Positions 19,155 through 29,140 of a stretch of 64,000 bases of DNA are shown here, piece by piece (position 1 is the stretch's first letter; each line of letters starts with the position of its first letter). The stretch comes from Photorhabdus khanii NC19. GTDB lineage: Bacteria > Pseudomonadota > Gammaproteobacteria > Enterobacterales > Enterobacteriaceae. The translations under genes were made by a program, and so were the position numbers. The notes under the pieces were generated by a model. That model had not been told where the DNA came from and ran no database searches. It was given only the letters and a program-made list of their open reading frames with translations. The DNA is taken from positions 159,413 to 223,412 of the forward strand of contig NZ_AYSJ01000011.1 in the NCBI RefSeq assembly GCF_000517265.1, written 5' to 3'.

Positions 19155-20131
19155 ATTGTCGGCCTCCCCGCATCATCCAGCGGTGTATGGCATTTCACCT
19201 GACGTTCCCCTACCGTTCGTAATTCCGGCTCCATCTGGCGGCAATGGTCATTAGCATATGGACAACGCGGATTCAGCAGGCAACCAATAGGCCGGTCATA
19301 TTTCCCCGGTACAACGCCCGGCAAAGAGGCAAGACGGGATTTATCCGTAGCAAATTCAGGTAATGCCCTGAGCAGCGCCTGAGTATACGGATGACGTGGC
19401 GCACGGAAGATTTCTGATGCCTTACCGGATTCCACCACCTGCCCGGCATACATCACGATAATATGATGGGCAGCTTCTGCGACTAATGCCAGATCATGAG
19501 TAATTAATACCAGCGCCATATTTTCCCGTTGTTGCAACTCCAGCAACAGTTCAATAACCTGCGCTTGAATGGTGACATCCAAAGCCGTTGTTGGTTCATC
19601 AGCAATCAGCAATTTTGGCCGGCAAGCAATGGCCATTGCAATCATCACCCGTTGGCTCATACCACCGGATAATTGGTGCGGATAAATATCCAGACGCGAT
19701 GCAGGATCAGGAATACCAACCAATGTCAGCAGATCAATCGCCCGCTGGCGGCGGGTGCGACGGTTGCCACCCTGATGCACTTTCAGCGCCTCCATAATCT
19801 GATATCCAACGGTATAACAGGGATTCAGGCTGGTCATCGGATCCTGAAAGATCATTGCCACTTCCGCACCAACCAGCTGGCGGCGCTCTTTCTCCGAGAT
19901 TTTGGTCAGATCACGCTGGTTAAATTCCAGTTTGTCAGCCATCACCCGGCCCGGATAATCAATCAACCCCATGACTGCCAATGAACTGACTGACTTACCG
20001 GAACCGGATTCTCCGACAATCCCGACAACCTGCCCCTGCTCAACACGGTAGCTGATGCGATCAACAGCGCGGAATGGCGCATCTTCTTCACCGAAGTGAA
20101 CCGATAATTTTTCTACATTTAACAATGCCAT
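19151..20131 (-). CDS. dppD: Dipeptide ABC transporter ATP-binding protein DppD
   Basis: Second ATPase of the dipeptide permease, 326 residues. Walker A is GESGSGKS (near residue 40), the signature is [14 protein letters not shown], Walker B is [11 protein letters not shown] and the H-loop is [10 protein letters not shown]-terminal cysteine-containing segment ([14 protein letters not shown]) matches the iron-sulfur-binding extension of this family. It is separated from dppC by 12 bases and overlaps dppF, all transcribed leftward. DppD and DppF together power dipeptide import by DppBC. Confidence 0.97.
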   Translation of the reverse strand: MALLNVEKLSVHFGEEDAPFRAVDRISYRVEQGQVVGIVGESGSGKSVSSLAVMGLIDYPGRVMADKLEFNQRDLTKISEKERRQLVGAEVAMIFQDPMTSLNPCYTVGYQIMEALKVHQGGNRRTRRQRAIDLLTLVGIPDPASRLDIYPHQLSGGMSQRVMIAMAIACRPKLLIADEPTTALDVTIQAQVIELLLELQQRENMALVLITHDLALVAEAAHHIIVMYAGQVVESGKASEIFRAPRHPYTQALLRALPEFATDKSRLASLPGVVPGKYDRPIGCLLNPRCPYANDHCRQMEPELRTVGERQVKCHTPLDDAGRPTI

Positions 20132-20143
20132 TTCGCTACCTCA

Positions 20144-21043
20144 CTACTGCTTAAGTTTAGGATCAAGCGCATCACGCAAACCGTCACCCATCAGGTTAAA
20201 CGCCAACACTGTCAACAGAATCGCCAGACCTGGGAAAGTCACCACCCACCAGGCACTTTGTGCAAACTGCAATACATCAGACAACATTGTTCCCCATTCC
20301 GGCGTGGGTGGCTGCGCCCCCATTCCCAGAAAACCCAAAGCAGCCATATCGAGAATGGCATTGGAAAAACCTAAAGAAGCCTGCACAATCAGCGGTGCCA
20401 GGCAGTTAGGCAGGATATTGATAAACATCTGGCGCATGGAACTCGCACCCGCCACTTGTGAAGCCGTGACATAATCACGGTTAACCTCCACCAGCACCGC
20501 AGCACGAGTTAAACGGATGTAATGGGGCAAAGCCACAAAGGTCAGCGCCAGAGACGCATTGACAATTGACGGCCCAAATATCGCCACCAGCACCAACGCC
20601 AACAGCAGGCTTGGCAATGCCAGCATAATATCAACGATACGCATGATGATAATATCCACCACGCCACCGAAATAACCTGCCAGCACCCCCAGTACAACCC
20701 CCATTAATAGGGATAACACCACAACCAGGCATCCCACCAGCAGTGAAAGCCGGGCACCATACATCAGACGCGAAAGTAAATCACGACCGACATCATCAGT
20801 ACCAAGAATAAACTGCCAGCTTCCCCCTTCCTGCCATACCGGCGGAGTCAGCAAGGAATCACGGAACTGCTCCGCCGCACCATGCGGCGCGAGAACCCCC
20901 GCTAACAAGGCAATCAACAACATCAGCACAATATACACCAGGCCGGCAACCGACCCCTTATTGCGCTTAAAGTAATACCAGAACTCCTGCATCGGCGTCA
21001 TAATCTTAGGCGCATTGTTTGCAGGCTCAGTCACTTGAGACAT
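20144..21043 (-). CDS. dppC: Dipeptide ABC transporter permease DppC
   Basis: Inner-membrane permease subunit, 299 residues with about six transmembrane helices and a cytoplasmic N-terminal tail. Typical features are the FILGTDDVGRDLLSRLMYGA segment near residue 80 and the EAA-loop-type SQVAGASSMRQMFINILPNC near residue 200, which contacts the ATPases. It pairs with DppB. The start is an ATG with GGGAGCGC upstream, and it lies 10 bases after dppB. Confidence 0.96.
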   Translation of the reverse strand: MSQVTEPANNAPKIMTPMQEFWYYFKRNKGSVAGLVYIVLMLLIALLAGVLAPHGAAEQFRDSLLTPPVWQEGGSWQFILGTDDVGRDLLSRLMYGARLSLLVGCLVVVLSLLMGVVLGVLAGYFGGVVDIIIMRIVDIMLALPSLLLALVLVAIFGPSIVNASLALTFVALPHYIRLTRAAVLVEVNRDYVTASQVAGASSMRQMFINILPNCLAPLIVQASLGFSNAILDMAALGFLGMGAQPPTPEWGTMLSDVLQFAQSAWWVVTFPGLAILLTVLAFNLMGDGLRDALDPKLKQ

Positions 21044-21053
21044 AATGCGCTCC

Positions 21054-22073
21054 CTATTTCTTATGACGGATACGCGGGTTAACTACGCCGTACAGCACGT
21101 CAACCACCAGGTTAACCAGGATAATCATGATCGCCACCAGCAATACCCCTCCCTGAACCACCGGGTAATCCCGGCGTTGAAGGGCATCGATCAGCCAGCG
21201 TCCAAGCCCCGGCCAGGAGAAGATGGTTTCAGTCAGAATTGCCCCCGCCAGCATGATACCCACCTGCAAGCCGATAACGGTCACAACTGGCAGCAGCGCA
21301 TTGCGCAACGCATGAACCACAATCACACGGATGCGGCTCAAGCCTTTAGCGCGGGCAGTACGAATATAATCTTCACCCAATACTTCCAACATAGAAGAGC
21401 GGGTCATGCGGACAATCACTGCCAGAGGAATCGTCCCCAGGACAATGGCAGGTAAGATCATATGCATCACGGCATCTTTGAAATCACCTTCTTCACCCCA
21501 GAACAGGGTGTCGATCAGCATAAAGCCCGTCAGCGGATGACTGTCATCAAGGAAAATACTGTCACTTACCCTCCCGGACACCGGTGTCAGATCCAACTGG
21601 ACAGAAACCAGCATGATCAACATGATCCCCCACCAGAAGATCGGCATGGAGTATCCGGTCAGAGAAAGACCTATCGCGGTATGATCAAAAACCGATCCAC
21701 GCTTTACTGCCGCCAGCACGCCAACCGGAATACCGACCGCAATAGCGAACAGCATGGCGCATATCCCCAGTTCAAGGGTTGCCTGGAAACGGGGAACAAA
21801 TTCTTCCCACACAGAGATACGACTTTTCATGGAGACACCCAGATCACCATGTAACACATTACTTACATAATGAAAGTATTGCTGCCAGAGTGGCTTATCT
21901 AGCCCCATTTCAGCCATTAACTGAGCATAGCGCTCAGCAGATATTCCACGTTCCCCGGCCATAATGGTCACCGGGTCTCCGGGGATCATATGGACAAAAG
22001 CAAAAGTCAGCAAAGTAATGCCAATAAACGTTGGGATAACTAGCCCCAGACGTCGGAGTATGAACTGCAACAT
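21054..22073 (-). CDS. dppB: Dipeptide ABC transporter permease DppB
   Basis: Inner-membrane permease subunit, 339 residues. It starts MLQFILRRLGLVIPTFIGIT, as in E. coli DppB, and carries the family segments FVHMIPGDPV and, in the ATPase-coupling loop near residue 235, RTARAKGLSRIRVIVVHALR. It is separated from dppA by about 214 bases that contain a hairpin, the usual arrangement for making more binding protein than permease. Confidence 0.96.
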   Translation of the reverse strand: MLQFILRRLGLVIPTFIGITLLTFAFVHMIPGDPVTIMAGERGISAERYAQLMAEMGLDKPLWQQYFHYVSNVLHGDLGVSMKSRISVWEEFVPRFQATLELGICAMLFAIAVGIPVGVLAAVKRGSVFDHTAIGLSLTGYSMPIFWWGIMLIMLVSVQLDLTPVSGRVSDSIFLDDSHPLTGFMLIDTLFWGEEGDFKDAVMHMILPAIVLGTIPLAVIVRMTRSSMLEVLGEDYIRTARAKGLSRIRVIVVHALRNALLPVVTVIGLQVGIMLAGAILTETIFSWPGLGRWLIDALQRRDYPVVQGGVLLVAIMIILVNLVVDVLYGVVNPRIRHKK

Positions 22074-22231
22074 ATTCCGAACTCTCTTTATTTAAATGCC
22101 GGTTACAGCTCTCAGGCCGTTTGGCTTGATAAGGGAGAGGACTTTCCCCCTTTCGCTCACAACTCAATGAATTCCTTGCCTCTACTTTTCTTGTTAGCTT
22201 TCCTCCAGCGATGACTGGCTGGGAAAAACCA

Positions 22232-22261
22232 CCATCTCCGCTAAAAAAATCAGGGAGATGG
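22232..22261 (-). terminator. Partial terminator between dppA and dppB
   Basis: An inverted repeat (CCATCTCC / GGGAGATGG) lies about 27 bases after the dppA stop and is followed on the minus strand by a short T-rich stretch. It probably attenuates transcription into dppBCDF or stabilises the dppA message, giving excess binding protein. Confidence 0.6.
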
Positions 22262-22287
22262 CATATCACAGCCGAGTAAAAACAGGA

Positions 22288-23898
22288 TTATTCAAGAGAC
22301 ACGTTATCGAAGCGATGTTTATTACCCAATGGCTCGACCACATAACCTTTAACTTCTTTGCGGATGGGTTCATAAACAACGGAGTGAGCAATGATCAATG
22401 CCGGAACCTGCTCGTGCATCACAACCTGTGCCTGTTTATAAAGCTCGATACGTTTGGCGTGATCAGAAGCCACACGCGCCGGCTGAATAATGTCCTCAAA
22501 CGGCTTGTAACACCATTTAGAGTAGTTGGAACCCCGTTCTTTAGCTGCACAGCTAAACAAGGTTGCGAAGAAGTTGTCCGGATCACCATTGTCACCAGTC
22601 CAACCCATCATCACAGTTTGATGCTCTCCGTCTTTAGCCCGTTTCAGGTATTCCCCCCATTCGTAGCTGACAATTTTGGCCTTAACACCAATTTTCGCCC
22701 AGTCAGCCTGGATCATTTCAGCCATACGGCGCGCATTAGGGTTATACGGACGCTGTACCGGCATTGCCCACAGATCAATGGTGAAGCCATTTTCCAACCC
22801 GGCTTCTTTCAATAACTGCTTCGCTTTTTCCGGATCGTATGGATAGTCTTTAATACTATCGTTGTAACTCCATATCGTCGGCGGGATCAGGTTTTTCGCT
22901 TTCTGACCCGCGCCCTGATAAACCGCCTCAACAATAGCGTCTTTATTTACAGACATCGTCAACGCCTGGCGAACTTTAACGTTATCCAGTGGTTTTTTGG
23001 TGACGTTGAAAGAAACATAACCAACGTTCAAACCAGGCTGCTCCATCATGACGATATCTTTATCCTGCTTCATACGGGCAATATCAGCCGGATTTGGATA
23101 TGGCATGATCTGACATTCATTTTTCTGTAGTTTTGCATAACGAACAGAAGCATCAGGGGTGATGGAGAAAACCAAGCGGTCAACTTTTGCTTTATCCCCC
23201 CAGTACTCTTTGAACGCTTTATACAGAATGCGGGAATCTTTCTGATATTGCAGCAACTGGAATGGTCCCGTACCAATTGGGTTCAGGTCTACGTTCTGCG
23301 GTGTACCGGCTTTCATCATTTTATCTGCATATTCCGCAGACAGAATAGAAGCGAAGTCCATCCCTATATCAGCCAGGAATGGGGCTTCCGGGCGGCTAAG
23401 CTCAAACCGGACAGTATAATCGTCTACTTTTACAACCTTATCGATCATCTCACTCATACCCATACCAGTGAAATACTCATAGCTGCCACCTGAGACTTTA
23501 TAGTACGGGTGATTTGTATCTTTCTGACGCATAAAAGAATAGATCACATCGTCGGCATTAAAATCACGGCTTGGCTTAAACTCTTTGTTAGAGTGCCATT
23601 TAACGCCTTTTCTCAGATGAAAAGTATACGTCTTGCTATCATCACTGACGTCCCACGTCTCCGCCAATCCAGGTATGATTTCAGTCGTACCTGCTTTGAA
23701 CTCAACCAAACGGTTAAACAGTGGTATCGAGCTGGCATCATAAGTGGTGCCAGTGGTGAACAATTGTGGGTTAAATCCTTCTGGTGAACCTTCAGAACAG
23801 TAAACCAATGTTTTTGCCTGAACGCTGGCGGTTACTGCCAATGCAACCAAGCTGATCCCCAGCTTTAATAACCCTGTTTTTCTAGAGGAAGTTGTCAT
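22288..23898 (-). CDS. dppA: Periplasmic dipeptide-binding protein DppA
   Basis: Solute-binding protein of the dipeptide permease, also a haem-binding protein and chemotaxis receptor partner in E. coli. It has 536 residues from the ATG at 23,898, with a Sec signal peptide ([20 protein letters not shown]) cleaved before [15 protein letters not shown]. The mature protein matches E. coli DppA throughout (GTTYDASS, then [13 protein letters not shown]). I prefer this start because GGAG lies 8 bases upstream; an in-frame Met five codons earlier has no such site. It is the first gene of a leftward dppABCDF operon, with a C/A-rich GcvB-type target in its leader. Confidence 0.97.
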   Translation of the reverse strand: MTTSSRKTGLLKLGISLVALAVTASVQAKTLVYCSEGSPEGFNPQLFTTGTTYDASSIPLFNRLVEFKAGTTEIIPGLAETWDVSDDSKTYTFHLRKGVKWHSNKEFKPSRDFNADDVIYSFMRQKDTNHPYYKVSGGSYEYFTGMGMSEMIDKVVKVDDYTVRFELSRPEAPFLADIGMDFASILSAEYADKMMKAGTPQNVDLNPIGTGPFQLLQYQKDSRILYKAFKEYWGDKAKVDRLVFSITPDASVRYAKLQKNECQIMPYPNPADIARMKQDKDIVMMEQPGLNVGYVSFNVTKKPLDNVKVRQALTMSVNKDAIVEAVYQGAGQKAKNLIPPTIWSYNDSIKDYPYDPEKAKQLLKEAGLENGFTIDLWAMPVQRPYNPNARRMAEMIQADWAKIGVKAKIVSYEWGEYLKRAKDGEHQTVMMGWTGDNGDPDNFFATLFSCAAKERGSNYSKWCYKPFEDIIQPARVASDHAKRIELYKQAQVVMHEQVPALIIAHSVVYEPIRKEVKGYVVEPLGNKHRFDNVSLE

Positions 23899-23915
23899 TC
23901 TCTTGCACTCCATTT

Positions 23916-23932
23916 GTGATGTTGTTGTGTAC
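23916..23932 (-). promoter_or_regulatory. Probable GcvB small-RNA target in the dppA leader
   Basis: On the minus strand the dppA leader reads GTACACAACAACATCAC about 18 bases before the start codon. E. coli dppA has nearly the same C/A-rich stretch, which pairs with the G/U-rich R1 seed of GcvB RNA to block translation when amino acids are plentiful. Conservation of the element suggests the same control here; the gcvB gene itself is not in the window. Confidence 0.55.
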
Positions 23933-24511
23933 AGCCAGAACCTGCATTTTCTGCCAGGAACTACACTGTTTGGGTATTGTTTGTTATTTTTCGGCTTATC
24001 AATTAAGCAACTGTTGTCCCCTGCGTCAATAAGATCTCAACAGATGTCATAAACAACAGAAAAACACAAAAGAAACCAATAATTAACAAAATTAGCACAA
24101 AAACATGACATGATGCACATTTTGTAGCCAAAAAGACCATAAAAAGGCAATAGTTGCAGTATGAATAACTATTGATCAATATGAAATATTTGTGACCATG
24201 CGACTAATTAATAAACGATTGTTCCGATAGAAAAGAGGATAGATGGCATAAAATGCTGTGTGCTAAATAAAACCAACACTGGACAAGTAAATTAAATAGG
24301 CATGATACTAATAACATTATTTAATAATAAAAATCGGTTACCCGTTTATCTAATTTTATATCCGCTGATTTCATTAAATCATTAAATAATGCACTGACAA
24401 ACAGATGAGCTCCAAACTGCTAATATCCCAAATTACGTTTCCGATCAACGGCCATACCATAATCAAGCATAGCCGTTGAAAAGTGTAACCAGATGAACAT
24501 ATCCACAACAA
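23933..24511. other. AT-rich intergenic region upstream of dppA
   Basis: About 580 bases between the divergent sides of dppA (reading left from here) and the end of the ATP-grasp gene. No gene-length frame or recognisable RNA is seen. The right boundary marks the 3' end of an AT-rich, possibly acquired operon. The dppA promoter should lie in the first 200 bases. A short pair AACGGCCATACC...AGCCGTTG near 24,448-24,478 could be a weak terminator for that operon. Confidence 0.4.
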
Positions 24512-25759
24512 TTAAATATTTTTCAAATACCCACCAGATTCTTCAATTCTTCTGATTTTTTCGTAATCTTGTTTAATTACATCCTTATCATGATGAATTA
24601 AATAAACCGTTCCGGGTTGGCTAAAAACATCTTTAGTTATTTCAATTTCATCACCTTCATCAACATAAAAAACAACCTCATAGAAAGAAGATAATTTCTT
24701 TAATTCCTCTATAAAAGAATTTGCGGTAAATATACCAAGACGATGGTTAATCAAACATACATTATAGGAATGATTAATCAGGGTATAATCTTCTGCTTGT
24801 ATAGCCTTATTAAAATTTTCCGGTTCGGCGATAGACATAGCAGAAGCACTAATTTGCCCTAAACCTGTTGTTAATTTGGCGATCGCAGGTCGCAATATTC
24901 CGTCCATTCTCGCCGCAATTTCAACCAATTTGGGGCCATCAGGTGTTAACATTACCTCAGCATGGCTGGGACCATTGAATATACCTAAAGCAAGTACAAC
25001 TCTTTTGGTATATTCAACTAAAACATCATACTCTGGATGGGAGGAATCAATAATGTCATCGATATCATAGATTATGCTACCCGTGTCAAGCCTGCGCTTT
25101 TTATATTTTACCACTTCCGTAACTAATTGATTGCTATTAAGAGACACCATATTAACGACATATTCAGTCCCTTTCAGAAACTCCTGTATTAAGACATGGT
25201 TATTACAGAGATTAAGTTTATTAGATTTCCCCAATATTTTATAAAAAGCCTCCTTGGCAGAACGCTCATCTTCGCAGATATAAACACCATCAGAACCTGC
25301 ACTCTCTAATGGTTTAAGCACGATAGGAAAATTACCAAAAGTTCTAATCCATTGCTCCGCAGTATGCCAATCTGAGAATTTACCTTGTTCTGCCGCAGGA
25401 ATTCCATATTTTCTCAGCGTGTCAATCATCTCATACTTATTGCGCCTTGCAGAGGTCTTAATAAAATCATTTTTATAATCTAATTCAAAATGATTATTAA
25501 GTTTATCTGCAAGAGAAACACCACTTTCACTCCCTGCAATAATAAATTCAACACCCTGTTCTTTAAGGAAGTTTACTGTATCGACTATATTGTAATAAAC
25601 ATAATGCTCTTTATAGATTGAATAATCGAAACCTTTATAATAATAACTATGTAAATCTGATTTCGAGGCTATATGCAAGAGACGACAGCCCTTTTCATAA
25701 AGTTCTTTCGCCATAAACTTACCAGAAGAAAAACCATCTACAATAGCAACCTTTTTCAT
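24512..25759 (-). CDS. ATP-grasp domain ligase of an uncharacterised pathway
   Basis: Carboxylate-amine ligase of the ATP-grasp superfamily, 415 residues. These enzymes form an acyl phosphate and join it to an amine, as in amino-acid ligases and carbamoyl-phosphate or BacD-type proteins. An N-terminal Rossmann-like segment (KKVAIVDGFSSGKFMA) precedes the ATP-grasp core, with the glycine-rich loop SAGSDGVYICEDE near residue 160, EFLKGTEYVVNMV near 205 and the metal-binding EVMLTPDGPKLVEIAARMDG near 280. I start it at the ATG at 25,759, which has GTGAGG upstream, rather than the GTG 12 bases earlier that would overlap the exporter gene. It is the last gene of a leftward operon with a PLP enzyme, a phosphoribosyltransferase and an EamA exporter. 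The substrate is unknown. Confidence 0.8.
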   Translation of the reverse strand: MKKVAIVDGFSSGKFMAKELYEKGCRLLHIASKSDLHSYYYKGFDYSIYKEHYVYYNIVDTVNFLKEQGVEFIIAGSESGVSLADKLNNHFELDYKNDFIKTSARRNKYEMIDTLRKYGIPAAEQGKFSDWHTAEQWIRTFGNFPIVLKPLESAGSDGVYICEDERSAKEAFYKILGKSNKLNLCNNHVLIQEFLKGTEYVVNMVSLNSNQLVTEVVKYKKRRLDTGSIIYDIDDIIDSSHPEYDVLVEYTKRVVLALGIFNGPSHAEVMLTPDGPKLVEIAARMDGILRPAIAKLTTGLGQISASAMSIAEPENFNKAIQAEDYTLINHSYNVCLINHRLGIFTANSFIEELKKLSSFYEVVFYVDEGDEIEITKDVFSQPGTVYLIHHDKDVIKQDYEKIRRIEESGGYLKNI

Positions 25760-25760
25760 T

Positions 25761-26690
25761 TTATACCTCACTATACCCTTTGGTCTTTTTTATCTTACTA
25801 ATACCAAGAACGGTTAACAAAGAAACTATAACCAAAACTGCAATCAGACTTTCAATAGAAAAAGCTATACGCGAATCAAGATATTGAAAACAAATAACAA
25901 ATACGGGTATTAGCAATAATAGTAAAGAAACATGAAGCGGTTTAATGGCATTAATTGTTTTCTGTATAAGATAGATTGGCAGTAAGTGCCCGATAATCAC
26001 CAGAATAAACATCGGAAGAATCATTTCGATATTCAAACCAAAAGAAACATCGGATAGTGAAATATAACAAAACGAAAGTATAACCATTAAAATATTTCTA
26101 ACAGACAATATCTCATATGTTTTCCATTTTTCCTTGAATAATTTCTTAGAAAAAATAGTGTATAATACGGTTCCCACCGCACTGAATATCACACTGACAA
26201 TGCCGATAATTCTATCCTGGATTGAAGTCGATGATAAACCACTATTTCCCAAAAATGAATTTACCAGCATAATGCCTACCCCAACTAAAACCAACCAGGA
26301 TATGACAACTTCCAGTTTTTCCGTTTTCGCCTCATCTTTATCTATCAAAGACGAGAGAAGGATAGTTATTGCCGGACCACAAGCCACTGAAGCCACGCCA
26401 ACTATAGCAGGCTCAAGAAAACGAAGTGAAATTATTAACCCTCCCCAATTTAATAAAACTGAGACATTAATAATTAACACTAACAATGTGTTATTACGGA
26501 CCTTTAATATTAATTCATCAATCCCCTTGAAGATACTTATCGCCATAAACAACAAAGTCGATGACATAAAACAATAAAAAATAACAATAGCCGAGTTTAT
26601 CGATTGCGTTAAATACGCAACAAACACATCAAACGCGGCACTTATGAGACAAAAAACAATCCCATATATTACGCCATTATATGAAGACAT
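25761..26690 (-). CDS. EamA/DMT-family membrane transporter
   Basis: Integral membrane protein of the drug/metabolite transporter superfamily, 309 residues with about ten hydrophobic helices in two repeated halves; the conserved region AIVGVASVACGPAITILLSS lies near residue 95. Family members often export amino acids or other metabolites. The ATG has AGGTGAT upstream. It is tightly joined to the ATP-grasp gene (one base apart) and follows the phosphoribosyltransferase by about 100 bases. In this context it probably exports, or protects against, the operon's product; that is inference. Confidence 0.82.
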   Translation of the reverse strand: MSSYNGVIYGIVFCLISAAFDVFVAYLTQSINSAIVIFYCFMSSTLLFMAISIFKGIDELILKVRNNTLLVLIINVSVLLNWGGLIISLRFLEPAIVGVASVACGPAITILLSSLIDKDEAKTEKLEVVISWLVLVGVGIMLVNSFLGNSGLSSTSIQDRIIGIVSVIFSAVGTVLYTIFSKKLFKEKWKTYEILSVRNILMVILSFCYISLSDVSFGLNIEMILPMFILVIIGHLLPIYLIQKTINAIKPLHVSLLLLLIPVFVICFQYLDSRIAFSIESLIAVLVIVSLLTVLGISKIKKTKGYSEV

Positions 26691-26792
26691 ATATCACCTA
26701 TTGATCTCTTTCTCCAAAAATTAAACTGTTTACTCTGAATTCCTTTTATTATTTCAAATTTATCTTTAATTACGGTTGTTTTCATATTTATT

Positions 26793-27356
26793 TTACTCAA
26801 TAACTGTAACTTTTTCATTCTCAAGATAAATTTTCATAATCGTTTTCACTTCTATGCCGGTTTTATCTTTCACTTTTATTTTGCCATTATTCTGGATTTT
26901 CTCTACCGCACATATAACATCTTTAACCTCACCACCACTCTTTTGCACCGATTCTATAAGAGATATTACCGCGCCCCCTGTACTTAAAGTATCATCTATA
27001 ATAGCAACGCGATCACCTGGCTCTATGCCATTAAGATACATTTTCCCTTCAAAATACTCGGAACTAATCTGTACAACATTATGATTAAGCTCATCCAAAC
27101 AATAGGGATACCATCTAGCCATTGCCAATGGTATTCCCGTAAAGAGAGAAATAGCGGTTGCCAGCGGAGCACCTTTGTCCTCTTCTGTGACAATCTTGTC
27201 TATTTCAAGATCCATTAATTGAATTATCTTATGAGCAACTTCTATCAAAACCTCAGGTCTTAACGCAGGTAACTGGTCCGTAAATTCATTGACTGTTGTA
27301 AGTGTTTTTCCAGAATTAATCACTCGCGCGTTTTTATAAATGTCTTTTAATAACAT
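26793..27356 (-). CDS. Type I phosphoribosyltransferase
   Basis: A 187-residue protein of the phosphoribosyltransferase fold, closest in appearance to adenine/xanthine phosphoribosyltransferases. The PRPP-binding motif VAIIDDTLSTGGAVIS lies near residue 118, and a flexible-loop region (EEDKGAPLATAISLFTGIPL) near residue 60. I start it at the ATG at 27,356, just 2 bases after the upstream stop codon, with AAGGA 9 bases before; a TTG two codons earlier is less likely. Such enzymes transfer ribose 5-phosphate to a base. Placed between a cysteine-synthase-like enzyme and an exporter, it may ribosylate or release a heterocycle used by the pathway, or regulate it as PurR-type homologues do. Confidence 0.83.
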   Translation of the reverse strand: MLLKDIYKNARVINSGKTLTTVNEFTDQLPALRPEVLIEVAHKIIQLMDLEIDKIVTEEDKGAPLATAISLFTGIPLAMARWYPYCLDELNHNVVQISSEYFEGKMYLNGIEPGDRVAIIDDTLSTGGAVISLIESVQKSGGEVKDVICAVEKIQNNGKIKVKDKTGIEVKTIMKIYLENEKVTVIE

Positions 27357-27358
27357 GC

Positions 27359-28336
27359 TCAATATTCCTTATATTCAGGGTAAACACCATCCCAACGACT
27401 CTTATATTTCCAAGCACTGTCAAAGAATAAAGTGATCAATACTTTATTATGTAATTTTTGCAGCATTCTCTCACACACCAATAAATTGGCACCACACGTA
27501 GGACCTATGCCAAGATCATCAGTTAATATAAACGCTTTCATTCTATTCCAAGCTTCATCCCCTTCGACTGTATGCACTTCATCAACTAACTCTGGAACAG
27601 TATTAACCGATAGCACACCCGCACCAAGCCCCATCAGATTATGATGATGATGTTCAAAATGAATACCTTTCCTCATTGCATATAGCGGGGCAGAACTGCT
27701 TACTTCAATACCAATCGTTTTTATATTGCTATATTCCCTTTTCAAAATTTCAGCAATACCAGAGAAAGTTCCGCCGGTACCTATTGAGCAAATAAAATAG
27801 TCAGGGATAATATTATTTTCTCTTAACTCCTTAACGATTTCCTCTCCACAGACATTCCAGGCTTCCTTATTTAACGTTGTGCCTGACTGGTCAAGGAAAA
27901 AGACATCATCTTTATCTTTAGCGTAATCTTTTGCTGCTGAAACTGCTCCATTAAGAAATAGTTCCTTAGGTGTCTCATAAATCTCTGCACCATAAAACCT
28001 TATCTGCTCTTTACGCTCATCTGTCATGCCTTCAGGCATGAATATTTTTATCTTATATCCTTTTTCTCTTCCTATCCATGCTAATGCTGCCCCACCATTT
28101 CCTGTCGAACAGTCAATTAGCGTCATGCCTTGCTGTATTTTACCTTCCTTCTCAAGAGTATTAACAATATGTAAGAACGTTCTGTCTTTGTGACTTCCTG
28201 TAGGGTTCCGATATTCACACTTCGAAAATACTCTATTACCGTTTATTTTTAACTTATCAATCTCGAGTAAAGTTGTATTACCTATATCACTTAGTTTCAC
28301 ATTTATATTCCATTTCATGTTTTTAGAAGAAGACAT
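27359..28336 (-). CDS. Cysteine synthase/cystathionine beta-synthase-like PLP enzyme
   Basis: Fold-type II PLP enzyme, 325 residues. The PLP lysine is Lys50 in NPTGSHKDRTF. The substrate (asparagine) loop is DCSTGNGG near residue 80 and the phosphate-cradle GTGGTFSG lies near residue 188. Family members carry out beta-replacement on serine, O-acetylserine or O-phosphoserine with sulfide, amines or heterocycles, so it could make a non-protein amino acid. The PTGSHKDR motif differs from the housekeeping CysK pattern. It is the first gene of the four-gene operon and nearly abuts the phosphoribosyltransferase. No strong ribosome site is visible before the chosen ATG; an internal Met (residue 7) is an alternative start. 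Confidence 0.83.
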   Translation of the reverse strand: MSSSKNMKWNINVKLSDIGNTTLLEIDKLKINGNRVFSKCEYRNPTGSHKDRTFLHIVNTLEKEGKIQQGMTLIDCSTGNGGAALAWIGREKGYKIKIFMPEGMTDERKEQIRFYGAEIYETPKELFLNGAVSAAKDYAKDKDDVFFLDQSGTTLNKEAWNVCGEEIVKELRENNIIPDYFICSIGTGGTFSGIAEILKREYSNIKTIGIEVSSSAPLYAMRKGIHFEHHHHNLMGLGAGVLSVNTVPELVDEVHTVEGDEAWNRMKAFILTDDLGIGPTCGANLLVCERMLQKLHNKVLITLFFDSAWKYKSRWDGVYPEYKEY

Positions 28337-28630
28337 TCATACACTATTATTATGTTTTTTCAAACAAGTAATTCAATGAATGAGATATATTTCTCAGATG
28401 AACAAATTAAGCATTATTTATCATAAAATTAACTTCATAAATGGCAATATAACAACGAATATATTAAATACTATTGATAGTGGATAAATGTTATTTTTTT
28501 ATAATGATATTATTAGATATCAAAATATCTCGATATACTTATATCTGATTAATAAAACCTGTGACTATAAAGCCTTATTTTACTCATTATCAACACTGAC
28601 CAAATTCAGGAATTTGATGCTGTTCGGGCT
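28337..28630. other. Divergent promoter region between the PLP operon and the ars-type operon
   Basis: About 290 very AT-rich bases between divergently transcribed operons. It must hold both promoters, but I cannot name individual boxes with confidence. There is no gene-length frame. Confidence 0.4.
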
Positions 28631-29086
28631 ATGAATGAATTTAATTATAATAACAGGGGAATTATCATTGTTGACACCTTGATGTTCAATGCATATGATG
28701 ACGTTATGAACAAATCTAAAAAAATCCCAGCGACTGCTGGACGAACAGCAGTGGACTACACTGATCGAATGTATTGGAATGGCATCATTAAGATGAGCTT
28801 GTCCAAGTTTTTCATTCTCAGTGTCCTACGACAACGGCCTATGCATGGCTACGAAATTGCCCGTGAGGTTGAATGTTCAACCCAAGGCTGCTGTGCGCCC
28901 ACTGAAGGTACAATTTACCCAGTGCTACGTGAATTTGAGCAAGGCGGGTATGTAACGGTGCACAACGAAACAGTTTCTGGTCGTGGACGTAAAGTCTACA
29001 CATTAACAGATAAAGGGCGTGAAGCCTTTGCTGTGGCTGTAGAAGCCTGGATGGAAGTCGTTGCGCATATCAATCGTCAGCAATGA
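28631..29086 (+). CDS. PadR-family regulator with a cysteine cluster
   Basis: Winged-helix repressor of the PadR family, 151 residues as drawn. The winged-helix core (LSKFFILSVLRQRPMHGYEIAR, given here only as residues 57-78) and SGRGRKVYTLTDKGREAF are clear. Between them is a cysteine cluster, Cys82, Cys87 and Cys88 (ECSTQGCCAPTEGTIYPVL), placed where PadR proteins contact DNA and normally lack cysteines. With an ArsP-like permease, a Cys-rich peptide and ArsM immediately downstream, it is probably an As(III)-sensing repressor, in place of ArsR. The N-terminal 50 residues are atypical; an internal start such as Met18 at 28,682 is possible. Confidence 0.83.
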   Translation: MNEFNYNNRGIIIVDTLMFNAYDDVMNKSKKIPATAGRTAVDYTDRMYWNGIIKMSLSKFFILSVLRQRPMHGYEIAREVECSTQGCCAPTEGTIYPVLREFEQGGYVTVHNETVSGRGRKVYTLTDKGREAFAVAVEAWMEVVAHINRQQ

Positions 29087-29140
29087 CGGTTTTTTTTAAC
29101 TATATACATTATCCATCTATGCATTGATCAGGAATATAAA

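Noticed and set aside
22258-22815. A 185-codon frame on the plus strand opposite dppA
   Set aside because: It is fully antisense to the conserved dppA coding sequence, with no independent support.
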